A stretch of DNA of 51,583 nucleotides from Dysgonomonas sp. 25 (GTDB lineage Bacteria; Bacteroidota; Bacteroidia; Bacteroidales; Dysgonomonadaceae), in NCBI RefSeq assembly GCF_010501075.1, contig NZ_QVMN01000014.1, positions 1 through 51,583 of the forward strand, given 5' to 3'. Both the position numbers and the translations under genes were made by a program. Below, piece by piece: positions 14,219 to 24,672 of this stretch (position 1 is its first letter; every line of letters begins with the position of its first letter). Under the pieces are notes generated by a model. That model ran no database searches, was not told where the DNA came from, and saw nothing but the letters and a program-made list of their open reading frames with translations.

Positions 14219-17200
14219 CAAGCGGACACATCTTCGAGCCAACATCGATGCTATCCGTACCGTCTTGATTCTCGACAAAGAACAACGACCGGCTATTGAT
14301 GCTGAGAAGGTGGTACTTTCGGGTTACACAGGATTCGGAGGACTTAAATGTGTCCTCAATCCTGCGAACTCGCTGGCAGATACTGCTCGTTGGGCAAAAT
14401 CGGAGCTGGAATTATTTCCTTTGGTTGCCGAACTGCACCAGATAATCCGGGATAATACTTCATCGGAAAAAGAGTATAAGCAATATTTCGACAGTATTCG
14501 TAATTCAGTACTGACCGCTTTCTATACACCGCCCGAAGTGGTGCAGACTTTGGCGGATAGTATCAATGAATCGGGAATAACGATCAGTCGCTTTCTGGAC
14601 CCATCGGCAGGTATGGGTGAGTTTTCGAATAGCTTTTCAAAAAATGCGATAGAAAAAACCTGTTTTGAAAAGGATATTTTGACAGGTAAAATTCTATCTC
14701 ATCTTTCACCCGATGATAGAGTAAATATCGAAGGCTTTGAAACTATCGAAAGCAGATACAACAATTATTTTGATGTCGTTTCATCTAATATTCCTTTCGG
14801 GGAGATGAGTGTGTTTGATGCTGCTTTTAGGAAGAGTAAAGACAGTGTGCTACAACAATCTACCAAAGCTATTCACAACTATTTCTTTGTAAAAGGTATC
14901 GAATCGCTTCGGGAAGGTGGCGTAATGGCATTTATTACTTCGCAAGGAGTAATGAACTCGCCCAATAACGAGCCTATTCGAAATTGGTTGATGCACAACA
15001 GTAATCTGGTATCAGCGATTCGCCTACCGAATAATTTGTTTACAGATTATGCAGGAACAGAGGTCGGTAGCGACTTAATTGTTTTGCAAAAGAATACAGC
15101 CAAAGATAAACCTCTCAATATGTGGGAAGAATTATTTGTTACCAGTTCCCTGCATCGGGAAACAGAAACCTACAACAACGATTATTTCTATAATCTGGGA
15201 CGAGTGGTACAAACTAAAGCCACTGTCGGGACCGATCCTTATGGTAAACCTGCACAAGTCTATATTCATGAAGGTGGAATGGATGAAATTGCCGACTATA
15301 TGGGACAAATGTTGAAAAGCGATCTGAAAGCCAATCTTAATATCGACCTGTATAATGCACACTTGATTGATATTAAACAGAAAATCCCCTCTTTATCTCC
15401 CCATAGGGGAGAATCAATAGCATCCCGGGAGCAGATAGAACAACCACGTTTTGCTACTATTAAAGTAGAGGAAGTTACCCCCTCTATTGGAGGGGGACAG
15501 GGGGAGGTGCCCATAATGAGTTTATACGATCTCTTTGGTTTTTCACAAGAGGAACGGACACAGGTAAAGCCCAAACGAAGTTCTAGGAAGAGAACGAGCC
15601 CCCTAAATCCCCCAAGGGGAACTTCTACGACTATTCGTCAAGAGAAAACCGAACCAAAGGCCCCTCCTATGGAGGGGTTGGGGAGGCTCGAACTTCGACC
15701 ATTCTCCGGCGAGCTGATGGAGCATCACAAGAAAGGTTCATTGGTTGAAGATTCGGAGCAGGTCGGTTATCTCAAAGAACGCTATCGGGATAGAGCAGAG
15801 TTTCAGCCTTTGGATCTGCCTTTCGACCAAAAGGCGAAAATTAGTCGCTATGTGGAGATTCGGGATATTTACCATATGCTTTACGATCATGAAGCTAAGA
15901 ATCTGACCGAACACGCTTCCCTTCGTGGTAACCTCAATATCCTTTATGATAACTTCATCAAACGATACGGCAATCTCAATGATAAAAAGAATCTCGATCT
16001 TATTAAGATGGATGCAGGTGGTACACAGATACTCGCCTTAGAAAGGGTTGTTGATGGCAAACTGCAAAAGGCGGATATCTTTGACCGTCCTGTGGCTTTC
16101 AATCCCAATGAAATTGCGATAGCCGATACTCCCGATGAAGCATTAACAGCTTCACTAAATAAGTACGGCGAAATTCATTTGGACTATATGCTTTCGTTGA
16201 TGGAGAACAAAGACCGGGATGAGTTGGTACACGATCTGCAAGGACGAATGTATTTCAATCCGCTGATTCAAAACTATGAAATAAATGACAAGTTTATCGC
16301 AGGCAATGTCGTGGAGAAAGCTGAACAGATAGAAGGATATCTCTCCAATCATCCTGATGATTTACGGTCTCAACAATCCTTAAAAGCCCTGCAAAAAGCC
16401 ACACCCAAACCCATACGTTTCTCCGAATTGGATTTTAATTTCGGTGAACGTTGGATTGATATGTCCGTATATGAGGACTATATATCTAAATTGTTCGAGA
16501 CGGATATCACAATAGATTATTATGCTTCACGAGATGATTTTCAGATAGAAGCTAAAGGAAGTAATCAGATTATCAACGAAAAATTTGCCGTACAGAGTGA
16601 AAGCCAACTCTTTACCGGAATACATCTTCTAAAGCACGCTTTGTTCAATACAACGCCCAATATTACCAAAACGATCAATGTTGTTGACAAGGATACGGAC
16701 GAAGAGAAAAAAGTAAAAGTGCCTGATGGCGAGACTATTCAGTTAGCCAATAGTAAGATTGATGAAATACGAACAGGATTTACTGATTGGCTGAACGAAC
16801 AATCACCCGAATTTCAAAACAAGCTGGCGGATGTTTATAACCGAAAATTCAACTGTTATGTGCGTCCCGAGTACGATGGCTCACACCAAACGTTCCTCGA
16901 TTTAGATTTAAAAGGCTTGGGTATTCCCGATTTATATCCAAGTCAGAAAGATTGTATCTGGATGCTTAAAATATTAGGAGGCGGGATCGCGGATCATGAG
17001 GTGGGCGGCGGTAAAACATTGATAATGTGCTGTGCAGCTTATGAAATGAAACGATTGGGATTGGTCAATAAACCGATGATTATCGGATTGAAAGCCAATG
17101 TGCACGAAATAGCTAAAACTTTTGCTACTGCTTATCCCAACGCTCGTATTCTTTATCCCGGCAAGGAAGATTTTACACCCCAAAAGCGGGTGAAGATTTT

Positions 17201-19661
17201 CAATGACATCAAGAACAATAATTGGGATGCCGTGATATTAACGCATGACCAATTTGGCAAGATACCCCAATCTCCCGAAATGCAACAGCAGATTTTTCAA
17301 CAAGAATTAGATTCGGTAGAGGAAAACTTGCGTGTATTGGAGATGACCAGCGGTCAATCGGCATCTAAACGGATGCTGCATGGTTTGGAAGTTCGCAAGA
17401 ATAACCTTGAAGTGAAGTTGGAAAATCTGGTTGATACAATTAAGAATCGTACCGACGACGTGGTAGATTTTAAGATGATGGGTATAGATCATTTGTTTAT
17501 AGACGAGAGCCATCAGTTCAAAAATTTAACCTTTACCACTCGTCATGACCGGGTGGCAGGTTTAGGTAATCCCGAAGGTAGTCAGCGAGCATTGAATATG
17601 CTTTTTGCCATTCGAACTATTCAAGAGCGGAATGACAAAGATTTGGGAGCAACCTTCTTGTCGGGTACGACTATTTCTAATAGTCTGACAGAATTATATC
17701 TCTTGTTCAAATACTTGCGACCAAAGGAGTTGGAAAAACAGAATATCAACTCGTTTGATGCGTGGGCGGCTATTTATGCCAAAAAATCGACAGACTATGA
17801 GTTTTCGGTAACCAACCAGATTGTACAAAAAGAACGTTTCCGCTATTTTATCAAAGTGCCGGAATTGGCTGCTTTCTACAATGAGATTACCGACTACCGT
17901 ACAGCCAGGGATATTGGTATAGACCGCCCACAAAAGAACGAAATTCTGCATAATATCCCACCCACACCACAGCAAGAAGTCTTTATCGGAAAGTTAATGG
18001 AGTTTGCTAAAAGTGGTGATGCGACACTGTTGGGCAGAGAACCACTCTCTCAAAAGGAAGAAAAGGCAAAGATGTTGATCGCTACCGACTATGCCCGTAA
18101 GATGTCGCTCGATATGCGGATGATAAGCCCTCATTTTGACGACCATGTGGATAATAAAGCAAGCCATTGTGCAGCTAAGATAGCCGAGTATTATAACAAA
18201 TACGATTTTCAGAAAGGAACACAGTTCGTATTCTCCGATTTGGGAACCTACAAACCCAACGAGTGGAATCCATATTCGGAAATCAAACGCAAATTGGTGG
18301 AAGATCACGGCATCCCTGCCCATGAAATACGCTTTATACAGGAAGCTAAGACCGACAAAGCACGTAAGGCGATGATAGATGCCATGAATGCAGGACGTAT
18401 CCGTGTGCTATTCGGTTCTACATCCATGTTGGGGACGGGTGTAAATGCTCAACAGAGGGCTGTGGCGATTCATCATGCCGATACGCCCTGGCGTCCGTCT
18501 GATCTCACCCAGAGGGATGGTCGGGCAATTCGTAAAGGCAACGAAGTGGCAAAGTTATACGCTGATAACAAGGTCGATATAATTATCTATGCCGTTGAGA
18601 AAAGTTTGGACTCCTATAAGTTCAATCTCTTGCAGAACAAGCAAACCTTTATCAATCAATTAAAATCGAACAATCTCGGTAGCCGTACCATTGACGAGGG
18701 TAGTCTGGACGAGAGTTCAGGTATGAATTTTTCGGAGTATGTAGCGATACTGTCGGGCAATACCGATTTATTGGAAAAAGCCAAGTTAGAAAAGAAAATT
18801 AACGCCCTCGAAAGCGAGAAACGCACTTTTAACAAAAGTAAATCTTCTGCTATCTACAAATTTGAGGATAATACCCGAACCATTGATGGTAACAACGAGC
18901 TTATTGCCCGAATGGGAAAAGACCTAACTGCTTTTAATGATAAGGTACAGACAGACAAGGAAGATAACAAGCTTAATCCGATCACGTTGGATAATTTCAA
19001 TAGCATTAACCCCAAAGCGATTGGGGAAAAACTTAATCAGTTAGCTGATAATGCCCGTACCAATGGGGAGTATTTTAAGATTGGAGAGTTGTACGGCTTC
19101 AAAATTCTTGTTAAGACCAAAGACAGTCAGAAAGAAGGAGTAGCCTTTAAGGACAATCGCTTCTTTATTGAAGGGGAAGGAGGAGTGAAATACAATTATA
19201 ACAATGGGCATATTGCCCACGACCCGCTATTGGCATCTAAAAACTTTCTGAATGCTCTGGAGAAAATCCCGAACCTGATTGAGAAATACCAGTCGGAGAA
19301 CGCGAAGCTATCGAAAGACCTGCCTGTACTCAAAAATGTGATTGATTCTATTTTTAGGAAAGAGCCGGAATTGAAGAACTTAAAGTCGCAGTTGGACTCA
19401 CTCAATAGGCAAATCAGTTTGAGTTTGGAGAATAAGGATAAGGAACAGCAGATGGATGCACAGCAGGCGGTTGATGTACCAAAGGAAAATGTGAAAACTG
19501 ATAGCCAAAATGTTCGTTCTGAGCAAGCAATGTCCATCAAAGAGATTATCGAAGCTAATCCCGGTAGGATTTTTATTGCCAAGCCAGATACAAGTATTAA
19601 GCAAACAGAAATCAAACCCTCGGATGAACCAAAGAAATCATTCAAGAGGTTTAAAATGTAA
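14208..19661 (+). CDS. Giant N6-adenine methylase-like / SNF2-type helicase fusion
   Basis: 1817 aa. The N-terminal third carries a DNA methylase fold: [15 protein letters not shown] (SAM-binding motif I) and [10 protein letters not shown] (catalytic N-x-P-F motif). The C-terminal half is a superfamily 2 helicase with Walker [11 protein letters not shown], Walker [10 protein letters not shown] and motifs [13 protein letters not shown] and [13 protein letters not shown] coiled-coil tail ends in a basic peptide. Such proteins are standard cargo of CTnDOT-like elements and may protect or remodel transferred DNA, though their role is not established. Around residues 395-495 the linker is enlarged by four palindromic repeat insertions (see 15385-15690), all in frame. 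Confidence 0.9.
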   Translation: MAYNKRTHLRANIDAIRTVLILDKEQRPAIDAEKVVLSGYTGFGGLKCVLNPANSLADTARWAKSELELFPLVAELHQIIRDNTSSEKEYKQYFDSIRNSVLTAFYTPPEVVQTLADSINESGITISRFLDPSAGMGEFSNSFSKNAIEKTCFEKDILTGKILSHLSPDDRVNIEGFETIESRYNNYFDVVSSNIPFGEMSVFDAAFRKSKDSVLQQSTKAIHNYFFVKGIESLREGGVMAFITSQGVMNSPNNEPIRNWLMHNSNLVSAIRLPNNLFTDYAGTEVGSDLIVLQKNTAKDKPLNMWEELFVTSSLHRETETYNNDYFYNLGRVVQTKATVGTDPYGKPAQVYIHEGGMDEIADYMGQMLKSDLKANLNIDLYNAHLIDIKQKIPSLSPHRGESIASREQIEQPRFATIKVEEVTPSIGGGQGEVPIMSLYDLFGFSQEERTQVKPKRSSRKRTSPLNPPRGTSTTIRQEKTEPKAPPMEGLGRLELRPFSGELMEHHKKGSLVEDSEQVGYLKERYRDRAEFQPLDLPFDQKAKISRYVEIRDIYHMLYDHEAKNLTEHASLRGNLNILYDNFIKRYGNLNDKKNLDLIKMDAGGTQILALERVVDGKLQKADIFDRPVAFNPNEIAIADTPDEALTASLNKYGEIHLDYMLSLMENKDRDELVHDLQGRMYFNPLIQNYEINDKFIAGNVVEKAEQIEGYLSNHPDDLRSQQSLKALQKATPKPIRFSELDFNFGERWIDMSVYEDYISKLFETDITIDYYASRDDFQIEAKGSNQIINEKFAVQSESQLFTGIHLLKHALFNTTPNITKTINVVDKDTDEEKKVKVPDGETIQLANSKIDEIRTGFTDWLNEQSPEFQNKLADVYNRKFNCYVRPEYDGSHQTFLDLDLKGLGIPDLYPSQKDCIWMLKILGGGIADHEVGGGKTLIMCCAAYEMKRLGLVNKPMIIGLKANVHEIAKTFATAYPNARILYPGKEDFTPQKRVKIFNDIKNNNWDAVILTHDQFGKIPQSPEMQQQIFQQELDSVEENLRVLEMTSGQSASKRMLHGLEVRKNNLEVKLENLVDTIKNRTDDVVDFKMMGIDHLFIDESHQFKNLTFTTRHDRVAGLGNPEGSQRALNMLFAIRTIQERNDKDLGATFLSGTTISNSLTELYLLFKYLRPKELEKQNINSFDAWAAIYAKKSTDYEFSVTNQIVQKERFRYFIKVPELAAFYNEITDYRTARDIGIDRPQKNEILHNIPPTPQQEVFIGKLMEFAKSGDATLLGREPLSQKEEKAKMLIATDYARKMSLDMRMISPHFDDHVDNKASHCAAKIAEYYNKYDFQKGTQFVFSDLGTYKPNEWNPYSEIKRKLVEDHGIPAHEIRFIQEAKTDKARKAMIDAMNAGRIRVLFGSTSMLGTGVNAQQRAVAIHHADTPWRPSDLTQRDGRAIRKGNEVAKLYADNKVDIIIYAVEKSLDSYKFNLLQNKQTFINQLKSNNLGSRTIDEGSLDESSGMNFSEYVAILSGNTDLLEKAKLEKKINALESEKRTFNKSKSSAIYKFEDNTRTIDGNNELIARMGKDLTAFNDKVQTDKEDNKLNPITLDNFNSINPKAIGEKLNQLADNARTNGEYFKIGELYGFKILVKTKDSQKEGVAFKDNRFFIEGEGGVKYNYNNGHIAHDPLLASKNFLNALEKIPNLIEKYQSENAKLSKDLPVLKNVIDSIFRKEPELKNLKSQLDSLNRQISLSLENKDKEQQMDAQQAVDVPKENVKTDSQNVRSEQAMSIKEIIEANPGRIFIAKPDTSIKQTEIKPSDEPKKSFKRFKM
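15385..15690 (+). repeat. Cluster of four palindromic repeats inside a coding sequence
   Basis: CCCCT...AGGGG-type palindromes lie at about 15385-15411, 15477-15512, 15598-15622 and 15659-15690. They encode Pro/Gly-rich stretches such as [29 protein letters not shown] and [11 protein letters not shown]. The same DNA family fills intergenic gaps here (for example 29225-29300, 36815-36845, 50750-50900). All four keep the reading frame, in the linker between methylase and helicase parts. Confidence 0.75.
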
Positions 19662-19686
19662 AAACATGATTATAAAACAAATAAAT

Positions 19687-20043
19687 ATGAAAGAAGCGAT
19701 AATATTGGATTCGGAATCTTTTAAAAGATTAGTAGAAAAAATAGATTCTATTGCCGACTTTATAAAAGAGAAACGAGAATCGGAAAATACCAATTTGGAT
19801 GAGGAGTGGGTGGATAGTTACGAAGTTTGCACCTTTCTTCGGATTAGCGAACGCACACTTCAACGGCTACGCACCAATGGAGTAATAACTTATTCTGTTA
19901 TCTCAGGTAAGACCTATTACACCATTGCTGAAATCAAGCGTATTTTGAAAGAGCGGTTGGTGAAAAGGAGAGAGGAGTGTTTGGAGGAGTTGATTAGAAA
20001 TCATAGAGAGTATAGGGAAAGGAGAAAAATCAGAAATAAATAA
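19687..20043 (+). CDS. Helix-turn-helix domain protein
   Basis: 118 aa from the ATG at 19687; an ATG at 19666 would add seven residues. The N-terminal helix (SESFKRLVEKIDSIADFIKE) is coiled-coil-like. Residues about 39-92 form an HTH_17 domain (EWVDSYEVCTFLRISERTLQ, then a wing and IAEIKRILKERL). The C-terminal tail is very basic (REYRERRKIRNK). It resembles the HTH protein at 9174 in layout but has a different sequence. Two such proteins per element are common in CTnDOT relatives. It is probably a DNA-binding factor for excision or regulation, and the last gene of the module. Confidence 0.82.
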   Translation: MKEAIILDSESFKRLVEKIDSIADFIKEKRESENTNLDEEWVDSYEVCTFLRISERTLQRLRTNGVITYSVISGKTYYTIAEIKRILKERLVKRREECLEELIRNHREYRERRKIRNK

Positions 20044-20171
20044 AAGTTATTATCCCCGGATTAATTAAAATGATTTGGGGATTTTTATTATGGGAATTAA
20101 CTTCATTACTTATTTGATAATGCATTGAATAATAATTGATAAATTTGTGAGATACAGAAAAATCAAAGTAA

Positions 20172-20537
20172 ATGTTATATGAGATAAATAATATATAGAA
20201 AGAGTTTAAGGATATATATTCTATTATCTCTTTTCACAAGAATAGAGCCTATCGGACTGTTAATACAGAAGTCTTATTAACAAATTGGGAAGTCGGCAAA
20301 TATGTATCTCAAAAACTTAAAAATTCAGAATGGGGTACAGGAGTGGTAGATAACCTTGTAAACTACTTGAAAGAAATAGAGCCTGAGCTGAAAGGATATA
20401 ATCGAAGAACAATATATAGAATGGTACAATTCTATGAAACTTACGGTTCAACAGAATTTGTGTCAATTGAATTGACACAAATTGATAGAGAAAATGAGAT
20501 TCTAAGGTTGTTGGCCCTTAATATTATTCAAGGATAG
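20172..20537 (+). pseudogene. DUF1016 (YhcG-like) N-terminal domain, broken
   Basis: From the ATG at 20172 the frame meets a TAG at 20196. It then continues open through YRTVNTEVLLTNWEVGKYVS, SEWGTGVVDNLVNYLKEIEP and YNRRTIYRMVQFYETYG, the hallmark blocks of the DUF1016 N-terminal domain. The PDDEXK nuclease part is missing, but the peptide FLSLPEVHSEK encoded just downstream (20551-20583, different frame) resembles the family's later FLGLP block. The gene therefore seems to have suffered a nonsense mutation and an internal deletion. Confidence 0.7.
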
Positions 20538-20631
20538 TTATATGGTTGATTTTTTGAGTTTGCCTGAAGTGCATAGCGAAAAAATATATTTTAATACCAA
20601 TTATATAAATAATATTTCCTATATTAGAATA

Positions 20632-21603
20632 ATGAATAAAGGAGAGATAATAATATATCAAACATCAGATGGGGCTACCAATCTGGATGTAAAGTTAGAG
20701 AATGATACTGTGTGGCTCAATCGCCAGCAAATGGCAGAGTTGTTTGACAGAGATATCAAGACAATAGGAAAACACATCAACAATGCCCTTAAGGAAGAAT
20801 TAGAGAATATTCCAACTGTCGCAAAATTTGCGACAGTTCAAACTGAAGGTTCCAGAGTCGTAGAAAGACAAGTAGAACACTATAGCTTAGATATGATTTT
20901 ATCTGTCGGTTATCGAGTAAAATCAAACAGAGGAATACAATTCCGCATCTGGGCTAATAAAATTCTCAAGGAATATCTTGTAAAAAGCTTTGTTGTCAAT
21001 CAGCAAGCTAAAGTAAAGCAACTGCAAGAAGCATTGGATTCTATCAAAGTGTTGACAGGAATAGCAACAAGACCTACCTTGTCGGATGATGGAGCCAAAG
21101 GTATATTGCAGGTTATATCAGATTATGCACATGGGCTTGATATTCTGGATCAATACGACCATCAGCAGTTAACAATAGATCTTAGTGAAACAAAGGAGCA
21201 ATTTCGTGCTACATATGAGACAGCAAAAGAAGCTATCAAAGAATTGTACGACAAATTTGGAGGAGGAATACTTTTTGGAAATGAGAAAGACGAATCTTTC
21301 AAAAGCTCTATCAATACAATTTACCAGACATTTGATGGAACAGAGTTGTACCCGAGCGTGGAAGAAAAAGCAGCAATGCTTCTGTATCTGGTAACAAAAA
21401 ATCATTCTTTCAGTGATGGGAATAAACGTATCGCTGCTTTTCTCTTTATTTGGTTCTTAGATCAAAACGGAATATTATACAATGCTGATGCTACAAAGCG
21501 TATTGAAAATAACACGCTCGTCGCTCTAACTCTGATGATTGCCGAAAGTAGGACAGAAGAAAAAGATATGATGATAAAAGTGATTGTGAATTTGATTGGG
21601 TAG
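20632..21603 (+). CDS. RhuM-Fic fusion protein (virulence RhuM / Fic-Doc family)
   Basis: 323 aa from the ATG at 20632. Upstream in-frame codons belong to the decayed DUF1016 gene. The N-terminal half is a RhuM domain (ATNLDVKLENDTVWLNRQQM, then VERQVEHYSLDMILSVGYRV). The C-terminal half is a Fic/Doc domain with HSFSDGNKRIA, matching HxFx(D/E)GNxxR of AMP- or phosphotransferases. Fic enzymes modify protein hydroxyls; the target of this fusion is unknown. No inhibitory (S/T)xxxE(G/N) helix was clearly recognised. It lies beyond the integrative-element core, beside a broken gene, as is typical of accessory islands. Confidence 0.88.
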   Translation: MNKGEIIIYQTSDGATNLDVKLENDTVWLNRQQMAELFDRDIKTIGKHINNALKEELENIPTVAKFATVQTEGSRVVERQVEHYSLDMILSVGYRVKSNRGIQFRIWANKILKEYLVKSFVVNQQAKVKQLQEALDSIKVLTGIATRPTLSDDGAKGILQVISDYAHGLDILDQYDHQQLTIDLSETKEQFRATYETAKEAIKELYDKFGGGILFGNEKDESFKSSINTIYQTFDGTELYPSVEEKAAMLLYLVTKNHSFSDGNKRIAAFLFIWFLDQNGILYNADATKRIENNTLVALTLMIAESRTEEKDMMIKVIVNLIG

Positions 21604-21651
21604 ATCTGTTTATTAACATAAAGCGTCATGACAATGCAAAAACACCAATAA

Positions 21652-21685
21652 TTTGCACTGTTTGAGTGCAAATATATTATCTTTG
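21652..21685 (+). promoter_or_regulatory. Promoter of the ATPase gene
   Basis: TTTG (21652-21655), 22 nt, TATCTTTG (21678-21685). The predicted start leaves a leader of about ten bases before the ATG at 21701. Confidence 0.7.
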
Positions 21686-21700
21686 TAAAAAATAGATAAT

Positions 21701-22870
21701 ATGGAAAAGCTATTTGAATATTCCAACAAGCTGATAAAAGAAGCAGATACAGGCTTTTTACGCTATATGTACAATGAGATCAACTGGAAAAGTCGGATGA
21801 TTGGACTTATCGGTCCTCGTGGTGTAGGAAAAACAACGCTTGTATTACAATATATAAAACAAAATCTAAATCCAACAGAAACGCTCTATGTAACAGCAGA
21901 AGACTTTTATTTTGTGGATAATCGGATTACTGAATTGGTCGACACTTTTGTTAAGTACGGTGGCAAGTATTTGTTTATAGATGAAATCCATAAATACAAG
22001 GACTGGGCAAAAGAACTCAAACTCATTTATGATTATCACAAAGATTTAAGAGTCGTTTTCACAGGTTCTTCCGTTCTGGATATAAAGAAAGGAGTTTCTG
22101 ATCTGAGCCGCAGGGCTGTTATGTACAATATGCAAGGCTTGTCTTTCCGTGAATACTTGCAACTGTTTCATAATATTTCGGCAAAAACATATTCTTTGGA
22201 AGAGATATTGGAACATAAAGTTGAGATAGCTGATTTAAAACGTCCGCAGCCTCTTTTTGCAGATTATCTGAAGAGAGGATATTACCCTTTTGCTTTAGAA
22301 GAAGATCTTGAGATACGTTTAGGTCAGATAATCAATCAAACCTTAGAAAATGATATCCCGATGTATGCAGACATGAATGTAGCAACCGGCAGGAAATTAA
22401 AACAATTGCTTGCTATCATCTCCAAGAGCGCACCGTTCAAACCCAATATGAGTAAGATCGCCGAAATGCTATCTGCTAGCCGCAATAATATTGCAGATTA
22501 TTGCCTGTATATTGAAGAAGCAGGAATGATATCTCAACTAAGAGACAACACAGGCGGTATTCGTGGATTGGGGAAGGTGGATAAGATATACCTTGACAAT
22601 ACGAATCTGATTTACACCCTTGCAGAAGACACTTCTAATAAAGGCAATATTCGGGAAACATTCTTTTTGAATCAAATGCGGGTAAGACACGATGTATTTG
22701 CATCGCCTGTTTCCGATTTTCTGATTGATAATAAAACATTTGAAGTCGGAGGTAAGAACAAGGGACAGAAGCAAATCAAAGAAGTTGAGAACGGATATAT
22801 TGTAAAAGACGATATAGAAAGCGGCTTTTTAAATGTTGTTCCGTTATGGCAATTGGGCTTGACTTATTGA
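21701..22870 (+). CDS. AAA_14/DUF4143 family ATPase
   Basis: 389 aa. Walker A is GPRGVGKTT (about residues 38-46) and Walker B is YLFIDEIHKY. A sensor segment VVFTGSSVLDI is present. The C-terminal part (from about 230) is the winged-helix/nuclease-like DUF4143 region (SKIAEMLSASRNNIADYCLY, then a PD-(D/E)XK-like tail with FEVGGKNKG). These ATPases are widespread in Bacteroidetes accessory DNA and their function is unresolved. It has its own promoter, no partner gene, and follows the RhuM-Fic gene by 97 bp. Intact length for the family. Confidence 0.88.
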   Translation: MEKLFEYSNKLIKEADTGFLRYMYNEINWKSRMIGLIGPRGVGKTTLVLQYIKQNLNPTETLYVTAEDFYFVDNRITELVDTFVKYGGKYLFIDEIHKYKDWAKELKLIYDYHKDLRVVFTGSSVLDIKKGVSDLSRRAVMYNMQGLSFREYLQLFHNISAKTYSLEEILEHKVEIADLKRPQPLFADYLKRGYYPFALEEDLEIRLGQIINQTLENDIPMYADMNVATGRKLKQLLAIISKSAPFKPNMSKIAEMLSASRNNIADYCLYIEEAGMISQLRDNTGGIRGLGKVDKIYLDNTNLIYTLAEDTSNKGNIRETFFLNQMRVRHDVFASPVSDFLIDNKTFEVGGKNKGQKQIKEVENGYIVKDDIESGFLNVVPLWQLGLTY

Positions 22871-22954
22871 ACGTAAAACAGACTCTTAGTGTAGTACTAA
22901 ATATTTATTCTGTCTTTGTAATGGTCATTACAATAATGCGTATTAAATAATGTT

Positions 22955-23179
22955 ATGAAATTTTTAATAGAAATACCGAACTAAGTATATTGGAGCGAAA
23001 CTTCATTCAATCCAAGAATAACTCTCAGTAGTTTGGACAAAAAAGCTCTGATTGCAAAAGTAAAACGTAATCTCCAAAAAATAAATTTGAATCTACTTCA
23101 AGCAAAATCAGAATTGATAAAAAAAGAGATTTCAAAGTATAATGTAAACTTGAAGGGTCTATCTATAGATGATATGTAG
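22955..23179 (+). pseudogene. Remnant of a small unknown gene
   Basis: Frame from ATG 22955: MKFLIEIPN, then TAA at 22982, then an open frame of 64 codons containing LDKKALIAKVKRNL and a C-terminus NVNLKGLSIDDM. The helical, Lys-rich sequence has coding character but no start after the stop. The family was not recognised. It could also be a fortuitous frame. Confidence 0.35.
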
Positions 23180-23384
23180 AAGAGGTAAAAAAATTCTTCT
23201 TTTTCAAAAATATAATCCTTATATTTGTAACAGGGAAATAACACTTTCCAATGGCAGACAAAAAAGTGACAAATGTGTCAAATTAGCCTCTCCTAAAGTG
23301 TTCACCCCAAGGCGATCTGAACAAATAAAATGCTGATAAATACAAGGTTGATGGGTATGGTTCACAATCCCCCGCTTCCGCAAA

Positions 23385-23409
23385 AGCAACCTGAAAAGGT
23401 TGCTTTTTT
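23385..23409 (+). terminator. Intrinsic terminator
   Basis: AGCAACCT (23385-23392), loop GAAA, AGGTTGCT (23397-23404), then a T-run. The preceding CCCCCGCTTCCGCA looks like the 3' end of a tRNA, but no tRNA is present (see findings). The rest of 23180-23384 holds nothing recognisable. Confidence 0.8.
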
Positions 23410-23464
23410 TACGTAAATACGAAGAAAGTACAGCTATAACTTTTCCAACATTAAGAGTTAAGGT

Positions 23465-24421
23465 CTACCACTCATCATCCAATTTGGTCATTTCTTTTTT
23501 CAGCGATATGAATATATCATCTATTATATTGTTGATGCTTCTGTTTATGTCTTTTTGCTCATTGAAAATTGAACTTGCGTCTTTCTTTTCAGCATCAGAG
23601 AGTGTTTGGTTATAGAACCTGTCCCAATTAGACACCAACAACGCATTCAGAACGTGCGGATTTGCTTCGAAACGGTTCTCGTCACTCTTTTCTAAAAATA
23701 TATCGTCTACCATACATTTGTATCGGCCGTCTTTGCAATCTATTGTAATGACATACGATAGCCACGTATTATTGTTTATTTGGTAGTCGTTTTTCAATAT
23801 CAACCGTCCTGCATCGGCATCCTCCATCCTCATTACAGCCTTGTAGTTATGGTATCTTTTCACCGCCCACGTTTTGGCATTCATAAACAAATTATTCATC
23901 TTGCTTCCATCGATAGTCACTACTTCCTGATACTTCCATTCGCCGCTTACCGAGTCGAAAGGAATAAGATACTCCTCATAATAATAAGGCATCAGATTCT
24001 CTATATAAGCATCATCTTCCGGCAATATCACATTTTCGTCATAATACGATTGTTTGAAATTGTCTACCTCTATCTCGCCCTTTACCAATCCCGCTTCGAT
24101 ATTGATACAAAAAAGATCCGTGAAGGCATATATAACCCCATCTTGTTTCTTGAAATACTTAACAGCTTGTTCTTTAGATGTATACTTTTTTTCTGCCAAT
24201 CTTACCGGTGCGTCGTTAAGATTTAAAACTTTTACATTGATAAAGTCTCCGTTGAGCCCCTGTCCCTTTTTCAGATGAATGATGTTGCCGACAACCAGCG
24301 TATCAAATTTACTCGTAATATAAGGTTTCGTTGTTTTAGGCTCCCTCTCGATGCTCATATTTTGTGAATAGGCAAGACTGCCGATTGAAATAAAAAGAAA
24401 AGATAAAATTATTCTTAACAT
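23465..24421 (-). CDS. Secreted DUF4468-domain protein
   Basis: 318 aa with an N-terminal signal peptide (LSFLFISIGSLAYSQ). Residues about 160-250 form a DUF4468 domain (TBP-like fold), recognised by VVTIDGSKMNNLFMNAKTWA and YVITIDCKDGRYKCMVDDI. The N-terminal half is unassigned. DUF4468 proteins are common exported Bacteroidetes proteins of unknown role. It is transcribed alone; a TACCTTTG -7 box lies on the minus strand at 24447-24454. A second DUF4468 protein is encoded at 37346-38590. Confidence 0.75.
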   Translation of the reverse strand: MLRIILSFLFISIGSLAYSQNMSIEREPKTTKPYITSKFDTLVVGNIIHLKKGQGLNGDFINVKVLNLNDAPVRLAEKKYTSKEQAVKYFKKQDGVIYAFTDLFCINIEAGLVKGEIEVDNFKQSYYDENVILPEDDAYIENLMPYYYEEYLIPFDSVSGEWKYQEVVTIDGSKMNNLFMNAKTWAVKRYHNYKAVMRMEDADAGRLILKNDYQINNNTWLSYVITIDCKDGRYKCMVDDIFLEKSDENRFEANPHVLNALLVSNWDRFYNQTLSDAEKKDASSIFNEQKDINRSINNIIDDIFISLKKEMTKLDDEW

Positions 24422-24672
24422 AGCGTTTGTGATTTAGTGTAAGCCTCAAAGGTAAGAAAAACGATCGAATTCCCGATAGGTCGAATAAAAAGCGTACCCT
24501 TCGAATAAGTTAAAATTTGATTTTCGTCGTGCCAATATCCTCTTTGGTCTACGAAAAGAGGCAGTTTGTCTCATTTATCGATTTATAGCTCAATTCCCGT
24601 TAAACCCCTGCTACGGAAAGGTGTCAAATATAGTGATGATACGAACTATTATAAATTGAAATAAATTTGGGG

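Noticed and set aside
23355-23384. tRNA gene
   Set aside because: Only a 3'-end-like string is present; the T-stem does not pair and the D-arm, anticodon arm and 5' acceptor are missing.
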